DNA of 35,518 nt from Venenivibrio stagnispumantis (GTDB lineage: Bacteria > Aquificota > Aquificia > Aquificales > Hydrogenothermaceae), in NCBI RefSeq assembly GCF_900182795.1, contig NZ_FXTX01000018.1, forward strand, positions 1 to 35,518. The letters run 5' to 3'. Below, one piece after another: positions 15,776-24,029 of this stretch. The first letter of the stretch is position 1, and each line of letters opens with the position of its first letter. The translations under genes were made by a program, and so were the position numbers. The notes beneath the pieces were generated by a model. That model did not search any database. It saw nothing but the letters and a program-made list of their open reading frames with translations, and was not told where the DNA came from.

Positions 15776-17017
15776 TTATCCTACTACCCTATCTCTACCG
15801 GAGGTTTTTGCTTTATATAGATTTATATCTGCTTGATTTAATAAATCTTTTATAGTTTTTGTGGTATCTTTAATCTCTTCAACTCCAAAACTTGCTGTAA
15901 CTTTTATTTCTTTATCTTCATATTTAATCACATTATTTTTTATCTCTTTCCTTAATTTTTCTGCAATATTTATAGCCTCTTCCTTGGTTGTGTGTGGAAG
16001 TAAAATGAGAAATTCTTCTCCTCCATATCTGAATATATAATCTGATTTTCTTATATTAGATTTTAATGTATTTGCTACTTCTTTTAAAACAATATCACCT
16101 ACTATATGTCCATAAGTATCATTTATCTTTTTAAAATGGTCTATATCTACCATAATTATGCTTATAGGTGTTTTTGTTAAATTGGCTATCTCTATATGTT
16201 TAAGAAGAATTGGTTCTAAATTTCTTCTTGTTAATACACCGGTTAATGGGTCAGTAGAATATTCTTTTACTACAACGATTGTGTTTAGATACATAAGTTC
16301 ATTTAAAAGCCAAAATGAAATTGCTTCCATATCTTTTAAAGAAAAGAAGGCTTTTTGATAATCTTTTTGTGTTATATAATTGTAAATCAAAAATGCCATA
16401 TCATGAAATTGTATATGATATTGTAATAAAACATCTATTATTCTCTTTTCTTCTACCAAACTTTTTGCTTCAAAATTTATCCATTCTGAAAGGCTACATT
16501 CAAAATGTTCTATTAGCTCAAAATTATTTTCTCCTCTTAATTTTCTTAAAAATCTAATAAAATAATCAAGATGTTGTATATAGGTATTTACTAAGAAATA
16601 GCCATCTTTATTTTTAGTAGATTCTTTTAGAAATATCAATTTTTCTTCTAACTGCTGAATATATTTTTCAAAATATCCTTTTATAAAATTATTCTTTAAA
16701 TCTTCAAATAACCTCTCTACTCTTTTTGCTTCCCTTATATCAACAGAAAGTGGTAAATGGGCTATAAAATTTTTTCTTAAAAAATCAAATATTGATATAC
16801 TTTCTACTAATAATATATTTTCTTCAAATGATTTTTCCCCGAGATTATAGTAATATTGTAGGCATTCTTCACCTTTTATACTTTCTTCTATGCAATGTTT
16901 TAAACCTGTTAAAAACTCTTTTGTTATTACTGATTTTGTATGCTTTTGAATATAGTTCTCTAATCTACTGAAAATTATATCTATCTTCTTATCTTTAAAA
17001 ATTTCATAAATGCTCAT
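15776..17017 (-). CDS. Diguanylate cyclase with CZB zinc-binding sensor domain
   Basis: A 413-residue soluble protein. Residues 1-130 are helical with no recognised family. Residues about 145-245 carry a CZB-type domain with H149, C174 (in ECSLSEW), H201 and H205. The spacing 25-27-4 nearly equals that of E. coli DgcZ and of the receptor at 5318-6769. The GGDEF domain (about 253-413) has DPLTGVLTRRN, DIDHFKKINDTYGH and active-site GGEEF at 332-336. A product-inhibition site RKSD lies five residues upstream. It should make cyclic-di-GMP when zinc is absent, as DgcZ does, although that regulation is inferred. AGGAGGT precedes the start, 3 bases after the stop of the PAS/EAL gene. Confidence 0.88.
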   Translation of the reverse strand: MSIYEIFKDKKIDIIFSRLENYIQKHTKSVITKEFLTGLKHCIEESIKGEECLQYYYNLGEKSFEENILLVESISIFDFLRKNFIAHLPLSVDIREAKRVERLFEDLKNNFIKGYFEKYIQQLEEKLIFLKESTKNKDGYFLVNTYIQHLDYFIRFLRKLRGENNFELIEHFECSLSEWINFEAKSLVEEKRIIDVLLQYHIQFHDMAFLIYNYITQKDYQKAFFSLKDMEAISFWLLNELMYLNTIVVVKEYSTDPLTGVLTRRNLEPILLKHIEIANLTKTPISIIMVDIDHFKKINDTYGHIVGDIVLKEVANTLKSNIRKSDYIFRYGGEEFLILLPHTTKEEAINIAEKLRKEIKNNVIKYEDKEIKVTASFGVEEIKDTTKTIKDLLNQADINLYKAKTSGRDRVVG

Positions 17018-17019
17018 GC

Positions 17020-19890
17020 CTACCTCCTTAATAATTTTTCTGCTTCTTCTTCCGTCATTGGTTTTGCAAGATAAAATCCTTGAATATAATCAGCATCCAT
17101 TTCTTTTAACATATCATACTGCTCTTTTGTTTCTACTCCTTCTGCTACAGTTTTCATTCCAAATTTATCTGCAAGAGTTATAATCATTTCTACTATTATT
17201 CTTGTTTTTTCATCTTCTAACATCTTTCTTACAAAGGATATATCTATTTTTATAACATCTGCATTTAAATCTTTTAGATAAGAAAGTGATGAATATCCGG
17301 TTCCAAAATCATCTATGGATATTCTTATGTTTTTGCATTTTTTTAGTTCTTCTATAATCTGTTTTGATTGCTCCGGATTATCCATATATAATCTTTCGGT
17401 TATCTCTAAAACCATAGGAGCAGGTAAACCTTTTGCATGCTCCAATACTTCCTGTGCAAATGAAGGATTTTTAAAAGACCTTGCAGATATATTAACACTT
17501 ATAGGTATATTCCATTTTTTTATCTTTTCAGAAACCTCTTTTAATGCCCATTTTTTAAATGAATTTAAATATTCAGATTGTTCAAGTAAATCTATAAAAT
17601 CTTTAGGATAATATATTTTTCCATCTTCATCTTTTATTCTAACAAGTGATTCAAACCCTGCTATTTTGCCTGTTTTTGTATCAAAATATGGTTGATAATG
17701 GAATATAAATAAATCTTTTTCTACTGCTTTTTGAAGTACATTTTCTGCTTTAAATAGGGATTCTATTTTCTCTTCCATCTCTTTACTATGAAATCTTATA
17801 ACATTTTCCCCTTCTTCTTTTGCATATTTTAATGCTATACTTGCACTTTCCATTATTTCTTTAAAATTTTTTCCATCGTCAGGATAAATTGATATACCTA
17901 TGTTATATCTTATAAAGATTTTCTCACCATCTAATTTAAATGCTAATTTTTCATTTAAAATAGTTTTTAATCTCTCAATTATCAAAGGTAAATTATTTTT
18001 ATTTTCTATATCTTTTAAAAATATTCCAAACTCGTCTGAACTGGTTCTTCCTATAATATTATCTTTTTTAAAATGTTTATTTAATATATCTGCTAAATAT
18101 TTTAAAATCTCATCTCCAACCTCTACCCCATATTTTTTATTAATAACGGAGAAATTATAAATATCTATCAAGATTAATGCAGATAGGTTATTCGGATTTT
18201 TGATTATATAATCTGCCACTTGCATTTGAAAGCCTACAAAATTATAAAGATTAGTTACTACATCATAATATCTTAATCTTTCATTTTCTTCAGATAAAAC
18301 TCTTTCTTTTGTTATATCTTTGCCTATACTTATAAATTTTAAAGAACCATTAGGAAGTTTTACAGGTATAATTTTTTCATCAAGATAAAATAAATCTCCA
18401 TCTTTTTTTCTATTTACAAAGATTCCATCAAACTCTTTTTCATTTTTTATTGTATTCCATAACTCTTCATAAAATTCCTTATCTTGATATCCTGATTTGA
18501 AAATTCTTGGATTTTTTCCTATTAATTCTTCTTTTGTGTATCCTGTAATTTCACAAACATAATCATTAACATACTCTATATTTCCATTTTCATCTGTACT
18601 AACAACCCATTGAGAAGAATTTTTTATTGCTTGATTTAAGATTATGCTATTTCTTATAGTTTCTATCTTTTCAATAGCAAATTGTAAATCAGATTGTAGT
18701 TCTTCTAATATGGTTTTATTTTCTTCTTCAAAATAAAATGGTTCTGTGGCATATATATTTAAAGTTGCTACTACTTTATCATTCTTTTTAATAGGTATAG
18801 ATGCAGAAGAGAGGAAATTTCTTTTGAGCATCTCTTCTTTCCAAGGTTTCATAAACTCTGTGGTTTTAGTATCCGGATTTATAATAATATTACCTGTTCT
18901 GAATGCTAAACCTGTTGGTCCTCTTCCTTCCGGCAGATTTTCTCCTACTGCTACTTTTATAACATCTAAATATCCCTCTTCTTCACCGCATTTATAAATG
19001 GTTTTAAAAAGATTTGTTTCTTTATCAGGCACTCCTATCCATACAAATTTTATATCAAGTTCTTTTACCAAGGCTTCACATATTACTTTATAAAGTTCTT
19101 CTTCCGTTAAGACGCTTATAATCGCTTTATTTACATTCCTAAGTGCTTTATATAATCTTTGTAATCTTACTTCTCTTGTAATATCAATGATAAATCCAAA
19201 GAAAGATGTTATATTTCCATTTTCATCATATACAGGAGTAGTTTGGTCTAAAATCCATACAAAATTACCTTTTTTAGTTTTTAATCTATAAGGTTTATGT
19301 ATCCAGAATTTCTTCTTTTCTCTTATACCTTCTTCAACTTCCTTTGCTACTCTTTCTAAATCTTGTGGATGAATTAAATCAGCATATAAGATTTTTCCTT
19401 CTGTAAAATCTTCAGCAGTGAATCCAACTATATCTTCTACATTAGTGGAAACAAATGCAACAGGCCAGTTTTGCTCATTTTTCCATAAAAATGCAACAAC
19501 TTTTCCTTCTTCAAATATTGGTCTTACTATCTGAAAATCAAAAATTATATCTTCTTTTTTAAAGATTTCATCTAAATCTATATGAAACTCTACAAAATAA
19601 TCACCCTCACGGGAAGCTAAAACATAAAAATATTTAGTACCTTCCTCTGTATAATGTTTATGAATAACTCCATAATGATTTTTTCCTGATTTTAACATCT
19701 CATTTACAGGGCAAGGATGTTCTTTAAAATGAAAACAGGGTTGATTAAAATAATGTGATATTTCATAACAATATTTTTTATCTGTTTCTCCGTAAATTTC
19801 TACTGCTTTTTTATTCATAAAAACAACATTAAAATCTTTGTCTATCACCAAAACCGGTTCTTGTATCCAATTTAAAACTTCAAAATCCAT
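17020..19890 (-). CDS. PAS-PAS-GAF-PAS-GGDEF-EAL cyclic-di-GMP phosphodiesterase
   Basis: 956 residues from ATG 19890, preferred because AGGGG lies about nine bases upstream; a longer reading to 19956 has no ribosome site. The first PAS (about 1-110) contains a Cys cluster (CYEISHYFNQPCFHFKEHPC). A second PAS_3-type follows (about 120-240), then a GAF (about 250-420), a third PAS (about 430-545) and a GGDEF-like domain. That domain's signature is degraded to SSDEF, so cyclase activity is unlikely. The EAL domain keeps the catalytic Glu (GFESLVR), ERLYMDN, DDFGTGYSSL, KIDISFV, EGVET and QGFYLAKPM, so it probably hydrolyses cyclic-di-GMP. No membrane segment. First gene of a four-gene cluster reading left. 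Confidence 0.9.
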   Translation of the reverse strand: MDFEVLNWIQEPVLVIDKDFNVVFMNKKAVEIYGETDKKYCYEISHYFNQPCFHFKEHPCPVNEMLKSGKNHYGVIHKHYTEEGTKYFYVLASREGDYFVEFHIDLDEIFKKEDIIFDFQIVRPIFEEGKVVAFLWKNEQNWPVAFVSTNVEDIVGFTAEDFTEGKILYADLIHPQDLERVAKEVEEGIREKKKFWIHKPYRLKTKKGNFVWILDQTTPVYDENGNITSFFGFIIDITREVRLQRLYKALRNVNKAIISVLTEEELYKVICEALVKELDIKFVWIGVPDKETNLFKTIYKCGEEEGYLDVIKVAVGENLPEGRGPTGLAFRTGNIIINPDTKTTEFMKPWKEEMLKRNFLSSASIPIKKNDKVVATLNIYATEPFYFEEENKTILEELQSDLQFAIEKIETIRNSIILNQAIKNSSQWVVSTDENGNIEYVNDYVCEITGYTKEELIGKNPRIFKSGYQDKEFYEELWNTIKNEKEFDGIFVNRKKDGDLFYLDEKIIPVKLPNGSLKFISIGKDITKERVLSEENERLRYYDVVTNLYNFVGFQMQVADYIIKNPNNLSALILIDIYNFSVINKKYGVEVGDEILKYLADILNKHFKKDNIIGRTSSDEFGIFLKDIENKNNLPLIIERLKTILNEKLAFKLDGEKIFIRYNIGISIYPDDGKNFKEIMESASIALKYAKEEGENVIRFHSKEMEEKIESLFKAENVLQKAVEKDLFIFHYQPYFDTKTGKIAGFESLVRIKDEDGKIYYPKDFIDLLEQSEYLNSFKKWALKEVSEKIKKWNIPISVNISARSFKNPSFAQEVLEHAKGLPAPMVLEITERLYMDNPEQSKQIIEELKKCKNIRISIDDFGTGYSSLSYLKDLNADVIKIDISFVRKMLEDEKTRIIVEMIITLADKFGMKTVAEGVETKEQYDMLKEMDADYIQGFYLAKPMTEEEAEKLLRR

Positions 19891-19993
19891 TTTAAATTTC
19901 CCCTGAATAAAAAGATTTTTACATAAAATTATACTTGATTTTTTAGTTTTCATCATTATTTTTTTTTATAAAACAATATAAAAGGAGCTAAAA

Positions 19994-20914
19994 ATGGCTA
20001 AGGTTGGATATATTTATGATGATATTTATTTAAAACATGATACCGGTGAAGGACATCCTGAAAGAAAAGAAAGGTTAATATCTATAAATGAGCATATAAA
20101 AGATTTAAAAGATAAGCTTATTTTTATATCTCCGAGAAAAGCCACCGTAAAAGAGATAACATTAATACATGATACATATTATCCGCAGGAAATTATGGAT
20201 TTTTGCAGTGCAGGTGGTGGCTATCTTGACCCTGATACAAAGGTAAGTGAGCTATCTTATGAAGCTGCAACTTATGCAGTAGGTGCAGGACTTGAAGCAA
20301 TTGATAAAATAAAAGAAGGAAAAGTTGAGAGAGTTTTTGCAGCTGTAAGACCACCGGGGCACCATGCTGAAAAATCTAATGCTATGGGTTTTTGTATATT
20401 TAATAATATAGCCATAGCCGCAAGATATGCACAAACAAAAGGTTATGAGAAGGTTTTTATTATAGATTTTGATGCCCATCACGGCAATGGAACCCAAAGG
20501 GCTTTTTATGAAGATGACACCGTATTTTATTTTAGCACCCATGAATATCCATTTTATCCCGGAACCGGCTCAAAAGATGAAAAAGGAGCCGGAAAAGGTT
20601 ATGGATACACCTATAATGTCCCTTTACCTGCCGGCACAGGTGATGAACTGTATTTAGATATATATCAAAATCTATTACCTGAGCTTGTAAAAGATTTTAA
20701 ACCGGATATAATACTTGTATCGGCAGGATATGATTTGCATAAAGATGACCCGCTTACATACCTTGAAGTATCTACAGAAGGAATAGGAGCCATTGTAGAA
20801 GCTATTTTAAAAACTGCTGATGTGCCGTTTTTATTTATGTTAGAAGGTGGTTATAACCTAAAAGCCCTCGGAGAAAGTGTAAGATTAACAATTGAAAAAA
20901 TGGTGGAAATATGA
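19994..20914 (+). CDS. Histone-deacetylase-family (AcuC/APAH-like) zinc deacetylase
   Basis: A 306-residue class II HDAC-like hydrolase, cytosolic. Signatures are clear: GHPERKERL near the start, RPPGHHAEKSNAMGFCIFNN (about 117-136), the metal site DFDAHHGNGTQ (about 158-168), then STHEYPFYPGTG, SAGYDLHKDDPL and EGGYNL. Bacterial members remove acetyl groups from acetyl-lysine (AcuC) or acetylpolyamines; the substrate cannot be fixed here. An AAAGGAG ribosome site precedes the ATG. Its stop overlaps the start of the next gene (ATGA). It is divergent from the PAS/EAL gene; an AT-rich TATAAAACAATAT stretch lies at 19967-19979. Confidence 0.92.
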   Translation: MAKVGYIYDDIYLKHDTGEGHPERKERLISINEHIKDLKDKLIFISPRKATVKEITLIHDTYYPQEIMDFCSAGGGYLDPDTKVSELSYEAATYAVGAGLEAIDKIKEGKVERVFAAVRPPGHHAEKSNAMGFCIFNNIAIAARYAQTKGYEKVFIIDFDAHHGNGTQRAFYEDDTVFYFSTHEYPFYPGTGSKDEKGAGKGYGYTYNVPLPAGTGDELYLDIYQNLLPELVKDFKPDIILVSAGYDLHKDDPLTYLEVSTEGIGAIVEAILKTADVPFLFMLEGGYNLKALGESVRLTIEKMVEI

Positions 20915-21765
20915 GAATATTAATAACCGGTGGAACCGGATTTGTAGGCAGGTATATAGTAGATGCTTTGGCAGATGATTACACTATAATATTACCTGTC
21001 CGCAATGTAGAAAAAATAAATAGATTATATAAAAAAGACAATATAATACCTATCCAATTTAAAGAAAACCTAAAAGATATTGTTATAGAGCAAAATCCGG
21101 ATATTGTAATTAATCTACTCGGTATATTAAAAGAAGAAAATGGGGCTACTTTTGAAAAAGTTCATTTTGAATATTCAAAAAAATTGATAGATGGAGCAAA
21201 AAATATAAAAATTAAAAAATTTATCCAGATGTCAGCCCTTGGAGCAGATATAAACTCAAAAAGTAAATACCAACAAACAAAAGCAAAAGCGGAAAAATAT
21301 CTGATAGAATCCGGTTTAGATTATGTGATTTTTAGACCTTCAATTATTATGGGCAAAGAGCAAAAATTATTTGAAGATTTTAAAAAATTTGCAAAAATTA
21401 CACCTATATTTTTAGCACCGGTAGATGCTAAGGTTCAGCCGGTTCATATATTAGATGTAAGAGATTGTTATATTAAAGCAGTAAAAACAGATATAAAAAA
21501 TGAGATTTTTGAACTTTGTGGAGATAAAATAATCAATTATAAAGAGCTTTTTGATTTTGCTTTAAGATATATAGGAATAAAAAGATTAGTTATCCCTGTC
21601 CCGAGAATATTTTTTAAACCAATAGCAGAGATATCTTCAATTTTGCCACAGGCACCTATCACAAAAGACCAATATTATATGCTTGAAAAAGACAATATAT
21701 GCTCCGGTAAATACAAAGGAGTAAAGGATTTATTAGGTAGCATCAGAAATCCTTTCTCATTCTAA
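20911..21765 (+). CDS. NAD(P)-binding atypical SDR, NDUFA9-like
   Basis: A 284-residue extended/atypical short-chain dehydrogenase-like protein. The N-terminal ILITGGTGFVGRYIVDAL is the GxxGxxG nucleotide-binding loop. FIQMSALGAD and KYQQTKAKAEKYLIESGLDYVIFRPS give a YxxxK-like motif (Y259-type position is replaced by KYQQTKAKAE). It resembles proteins annotated as complex I NDUFA9-subunit family or nucleoside-diphosphate-sugar epimerase-like. It overlaps the HDAC gene by 4 bases, so the two are coupled. It converges with and overlaps by 9 bases the zinc-ribbon gene on the other strand. Substrate unknown. Confidence 0.82.
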   Translation: MRILITGGTGFVGRYIVDALADDYTIILPVRNVEKINRLYKKDNIIPIQFKENLKDIVIEQNPDIVINLLGILKEENGATFEKVHFEYSKKLIDGAKNIKIKKFIQMSALGADINSKSKYQQTKAKAEKYLIESGLDYVIFRPSIIMGKEQKLFEDFKKFAKITPIFLAPVDAKVQPVHILDVRDCYIKAVKTDIKNEIFELCGDKIINYKELFDFALRYIGIKRLVIPVPRIFFKPIAEISSILPQAPITKDQYYMLEKDNICSGKYKGVKDLLGSIRNPFSF

Positions 21766-21957
21766 GGTAATTTTATAATCAAAACCATCCAAATCATCAA
21801 AATCAATAGTTTTTGTTATTCTAAGATTACATACCGGACATTTTATATCTAAAAATCCGGTTTTGTTCCATACAAGCAATGTTTCTGTTATTGTGTTTCC
21901 ACATTTACAAACAAATTTAATTGTTTTAAATTGAAGTTCTAAATCCTGCTTTAGCAT
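21757..21957 (-). CDS. Small zinc-ribbon protein
   Basis: A 66-residue protein with two Cys pairs, CKCG (about 17-20) and CPVC (about 40-43), separated by about 20 residues, typical of a zinc ribbon. GGAGGT lies just upstream of the ATG. No DNA-binding or enzyme domain beyond the ribbon. It is tail-to-tail with the NDUFA9-like gene, overlapping by 9 bases. Function unknown. Confidence 0.7.
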   Translation of the reverse strand: MLKQDLELQFKTIKFVCKCGNTITETLLVWNKTGFLDIKCPVCNLRITKTIDFDDLDGFDYKITLE

Positions 21958-22036
21958 AATCTTTTACCTCCAAATTTATTTGATAAAATATTACAGCAAG
22001 AAGATTAAAGGATTATGAAGATTTGATTAAAATAAA

Positions 22037-22882
22037 TTAAAGATTTTCGCCTTTTATTTTTTTGATAACTTCTTTTAAAAACTGCATAGAGTAATCTTTT
22101 ATATTTATCAAAATCTCATATAATTTAGCAGTATCTATCTCTTTTGTTGGGTCTGCAAGTATATCTTTTAAAGATACTATTTCCTGCAAATTTTTACCTG
22201 TTTCTTCTGATATAAAATTGTTTTCTGCAAGGGTTTGTAAGCAGTTAGAAGATAGTTTTAAATTTGCCTGCCTTACAATATGTCGGCATATCCAGTTTAT
22301 ACTATCTATAATCATTACAAGATAATATCTTGTCCTATCTATTGCATAACTACTATTTTTAAACTCTTCTTCTTTATAATTTTGAAATGTTTTCAATTTG
22401 TGAAGTGAAGAGTTTATTGCATTAAGGTATTGATTAAATTTTTTTACATTTATATTAATTGCAAATTTAGGCTCTTTTTCTTTAAGTTCTTTTACTACTG
22501 TTGCAAGCTCTTTTAAAAATAAATTATCAAGAGTTGTGTATAACTCTTTTGTAAAGCTGTATAATTCTTTGTCTGAATAGCTAAAATTTTCCTGAAATAA
22601 TTTTTCTCTTAGATGGATTAAATCTAAAAATGTTCTTGTTAATTTTGCAGAAAATAATTGCTCTTCTGTCAGTTTTTGCAAACAATTTTCTTTTATTTTA
22701 AGCAAATGACAGGCTACTTTTTCAAGCTCATCATATAAAAGCATTAGATAATATTTAGTTCTATCCGGATACATTGGTGTTTTTATAAATGTTTCTTCTC
22801 CAAAATCTATTATCTGTTTTAATTTTTTTAAAGTAGATTTTATCTTTGTTGCCCTCTCATTTAGATATTCTATATCTATCAA
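22037..22882 (-). CDS. Tandem HepT/DUF86-like helical protein lacking the HxY motif
   Basis: 281 residues from a TTG start at 22882 with GAGGT nine bases upstream; no ATG gives a sensible alternative. The protein is an internal duplication. YPDRTKYYLMLLYDELEKVACH (about 38-59) matches YAIDRTRYYLVMIIDSINWICRH (about 179-201), a period near 142 residues. The DRTRYYLxxxIDxxxxxxxH pattern is that of HepT/DUF86 proteins, the RNase-like partners of MntA nucleotidyltransferases. The catalytic RX4-6HXY motif is missing: the equivalent places read LREKLFQENF and LKDILADPTK. No mntA lies beside it. It may be a structural or RNA-binding derivative. Family call is from pattern only. Confidence 0.6.
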   Translation of the reverse strand: MIDIEYLNERATKIKSTLKKLKQIIDFGEETFIKTPMYPDRTKYYLMLLYDELEKVACHLLKIKENCLQKLTEEQLFSAKLTRTFLDLIHLREKLFQENFSYSDKELYSFTKELYTTLDNLFLKELATVVKELKEKEPKFAININVKKFNQYLNAINSSLHKLKTFQNYKEEEFKNSSYAIDRTRYYLVMIIDSINWICRHIVRQANLKLSSNCLQTLAENNFISEETGKNLQEIVSLKDILADPTKEIDTAKLYEILINIKDYSMQFLKEVIKKIKGENL

Positions 22883-23018
22883 ATCACTTACCTCAACTTT
22901 TGGTATTTTTGCAAAAATGCAAAAGCTACATTAAAATATATGCAGTTTCTACAAATATTTTTAAATGGCATAAAATTTGCATCAATAATTTTAAACTAAA
23001 TTAATAAGGAAGAGTTAA

Positions 23019-23903
23019 ATGATTTGTCAATTTCAAAGGACTATAAAGAATGAGATTGAGATAAAAGGAATAGGAGTCCATTCCGGTGAGATAACAAAAA
23101 TAAGATTAATACCGGCAAAAGAAAATGAAGGTATAAATTTTATAAGAAAAGATGTTATCATTCCTGCAAAAATTGAGTATGCCCATTCTTTTGATTTTGC
23201 TACATCTTTATATAAAGATGAAGTATCTGTAAAAACAGTAGAGCATCTTTTAGCCGCATTATATTTTACCGGTATAGATAATTTATATATAGAAATAGAT
23301 AATGAAGAAATGCCTATTTTAGATGGTAGTAGCAAAGGTTTTGTAGATAAAATAAAAGAAGCCGGAATATTAACATTAAATGAAGAAAAAATTTATGCAG
23401 TTTTGGATAGATATATAAAAGTAGAACTTGGAGATAAATATATAGAAGCAAAGCCATCTGATAATTTAAAAGTAACATACAAAGCAGAATATAATAACAA
23501 TATAATAGGGAATAAATCTTTTACTTATGTAGCTGACAACAAAGATTCATTTATGGGAGTTTACACAGCAAGAACTTATTGCTTTTTAGAAGAAGTGGAA
23601 TATCTCAAAAGTATTGGTCTTGCAAAAGGTGGCTCTCTTGAAAATGCTGTCGTATTTAGTAATGATAAAGTTTTAAATGCAGAAGGGCTTAGATTTGAAG
23701 ATGAACCGGTTAGACATAAAGTTCTTGATTTAATCGGTGATTTATATCTTCTTGGATATCCATTAATAGCAGAAATTTTATCTTTCAAAGGCGGACATAG
23801 ATTAAATGCAGAATTTGTCAGAACATTACTATCAGAAAAAGCTATCTCTTTAAAATATGCATCTGAAATTTATAATCCGGATAAATTGGCAGTTAATTTT
23901 TAA
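23019..23903 (+). CDS. lpxC: UDP-3-O-acyl-N-acetylglucosamine deacetylase (LpxC)
   Basis: A 294-residue zinc deacetylase that commits UDP-acyl-GlcNAc to lipid A. Typical motifs: GIGVHSGEITKIRLIPA, VKTVEHLLAALYFTGIDNLYIEID with the first zinc His, PILDGSSKGFVD, RTYCFLEEVEYL, RHKVLDLIGDLYLLGYPL with the second zinc His and Asp, and FKGGHRLNAEFVR with the catalytic His. Length is normal. AAGGAAGAG precedes the ATG. It shows that the organism makes lipid A, consistent with the lapA-like gene at 9121. It is divergent from the HepT-like gene, with about 136 bases between. Confidence 0.96.
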   Translation: MICQFQRTIKNEIEIKGIGVHSGEITKIRLIPAKENEGINFIRKDVIIPAKIEYAHSFDFATSLYKDEVSVKTVEHLLAALYFTGIDNLYIEIDNEEMPILDGSSKGFVDKIKEAGILTLNEEKIYAVLDRYIKVELGDKYIEAKPSDNLKVTYKAEYNNNIIGNKSFTYVADNKDSFMGVYTARTYCFLEEVEYLKSIGLAKGGSLENAVVFSNDKVLNAEGLRFEDEPVRHKVLDLIGDLYLLGYPLIAEILSFKGGHRLNAEFVRTLLSEKAISLKYASEIYNPDKLAVNF

Positions 23904-23980
23904 CCTATTTATCAAATCCGAAAAAATCTTCCTTTTCAAAATAATAAAAAGTTACAAAAACTATAGAAAATATTTTTTTA

Positions 23981-24013
23981 TTGTTTTATAATAAAACAAT
24001 GTTTTATAAAACA
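23981..24013 (+). promoter_or_regulatory. Two abutting palindromes over the -10 of the sdhA/frdA promoter
   Basis: TTGTTTTATAATAAAACAA (23981-23999) is a perfect dyad with a three-base centre; its core contains TATAAT at 23987-23992, a consensus -10. It is followed directly by TGTTTTATAAAACA (24000-24013), a second perfect palindrome, then the AGAAGGAG ribosome site. A repressor binding here would block the promoter. The regulator is unknown. Confidence 0.5.
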
Positions 24014-24029
24014 GAAGGAGGCATAAAAA

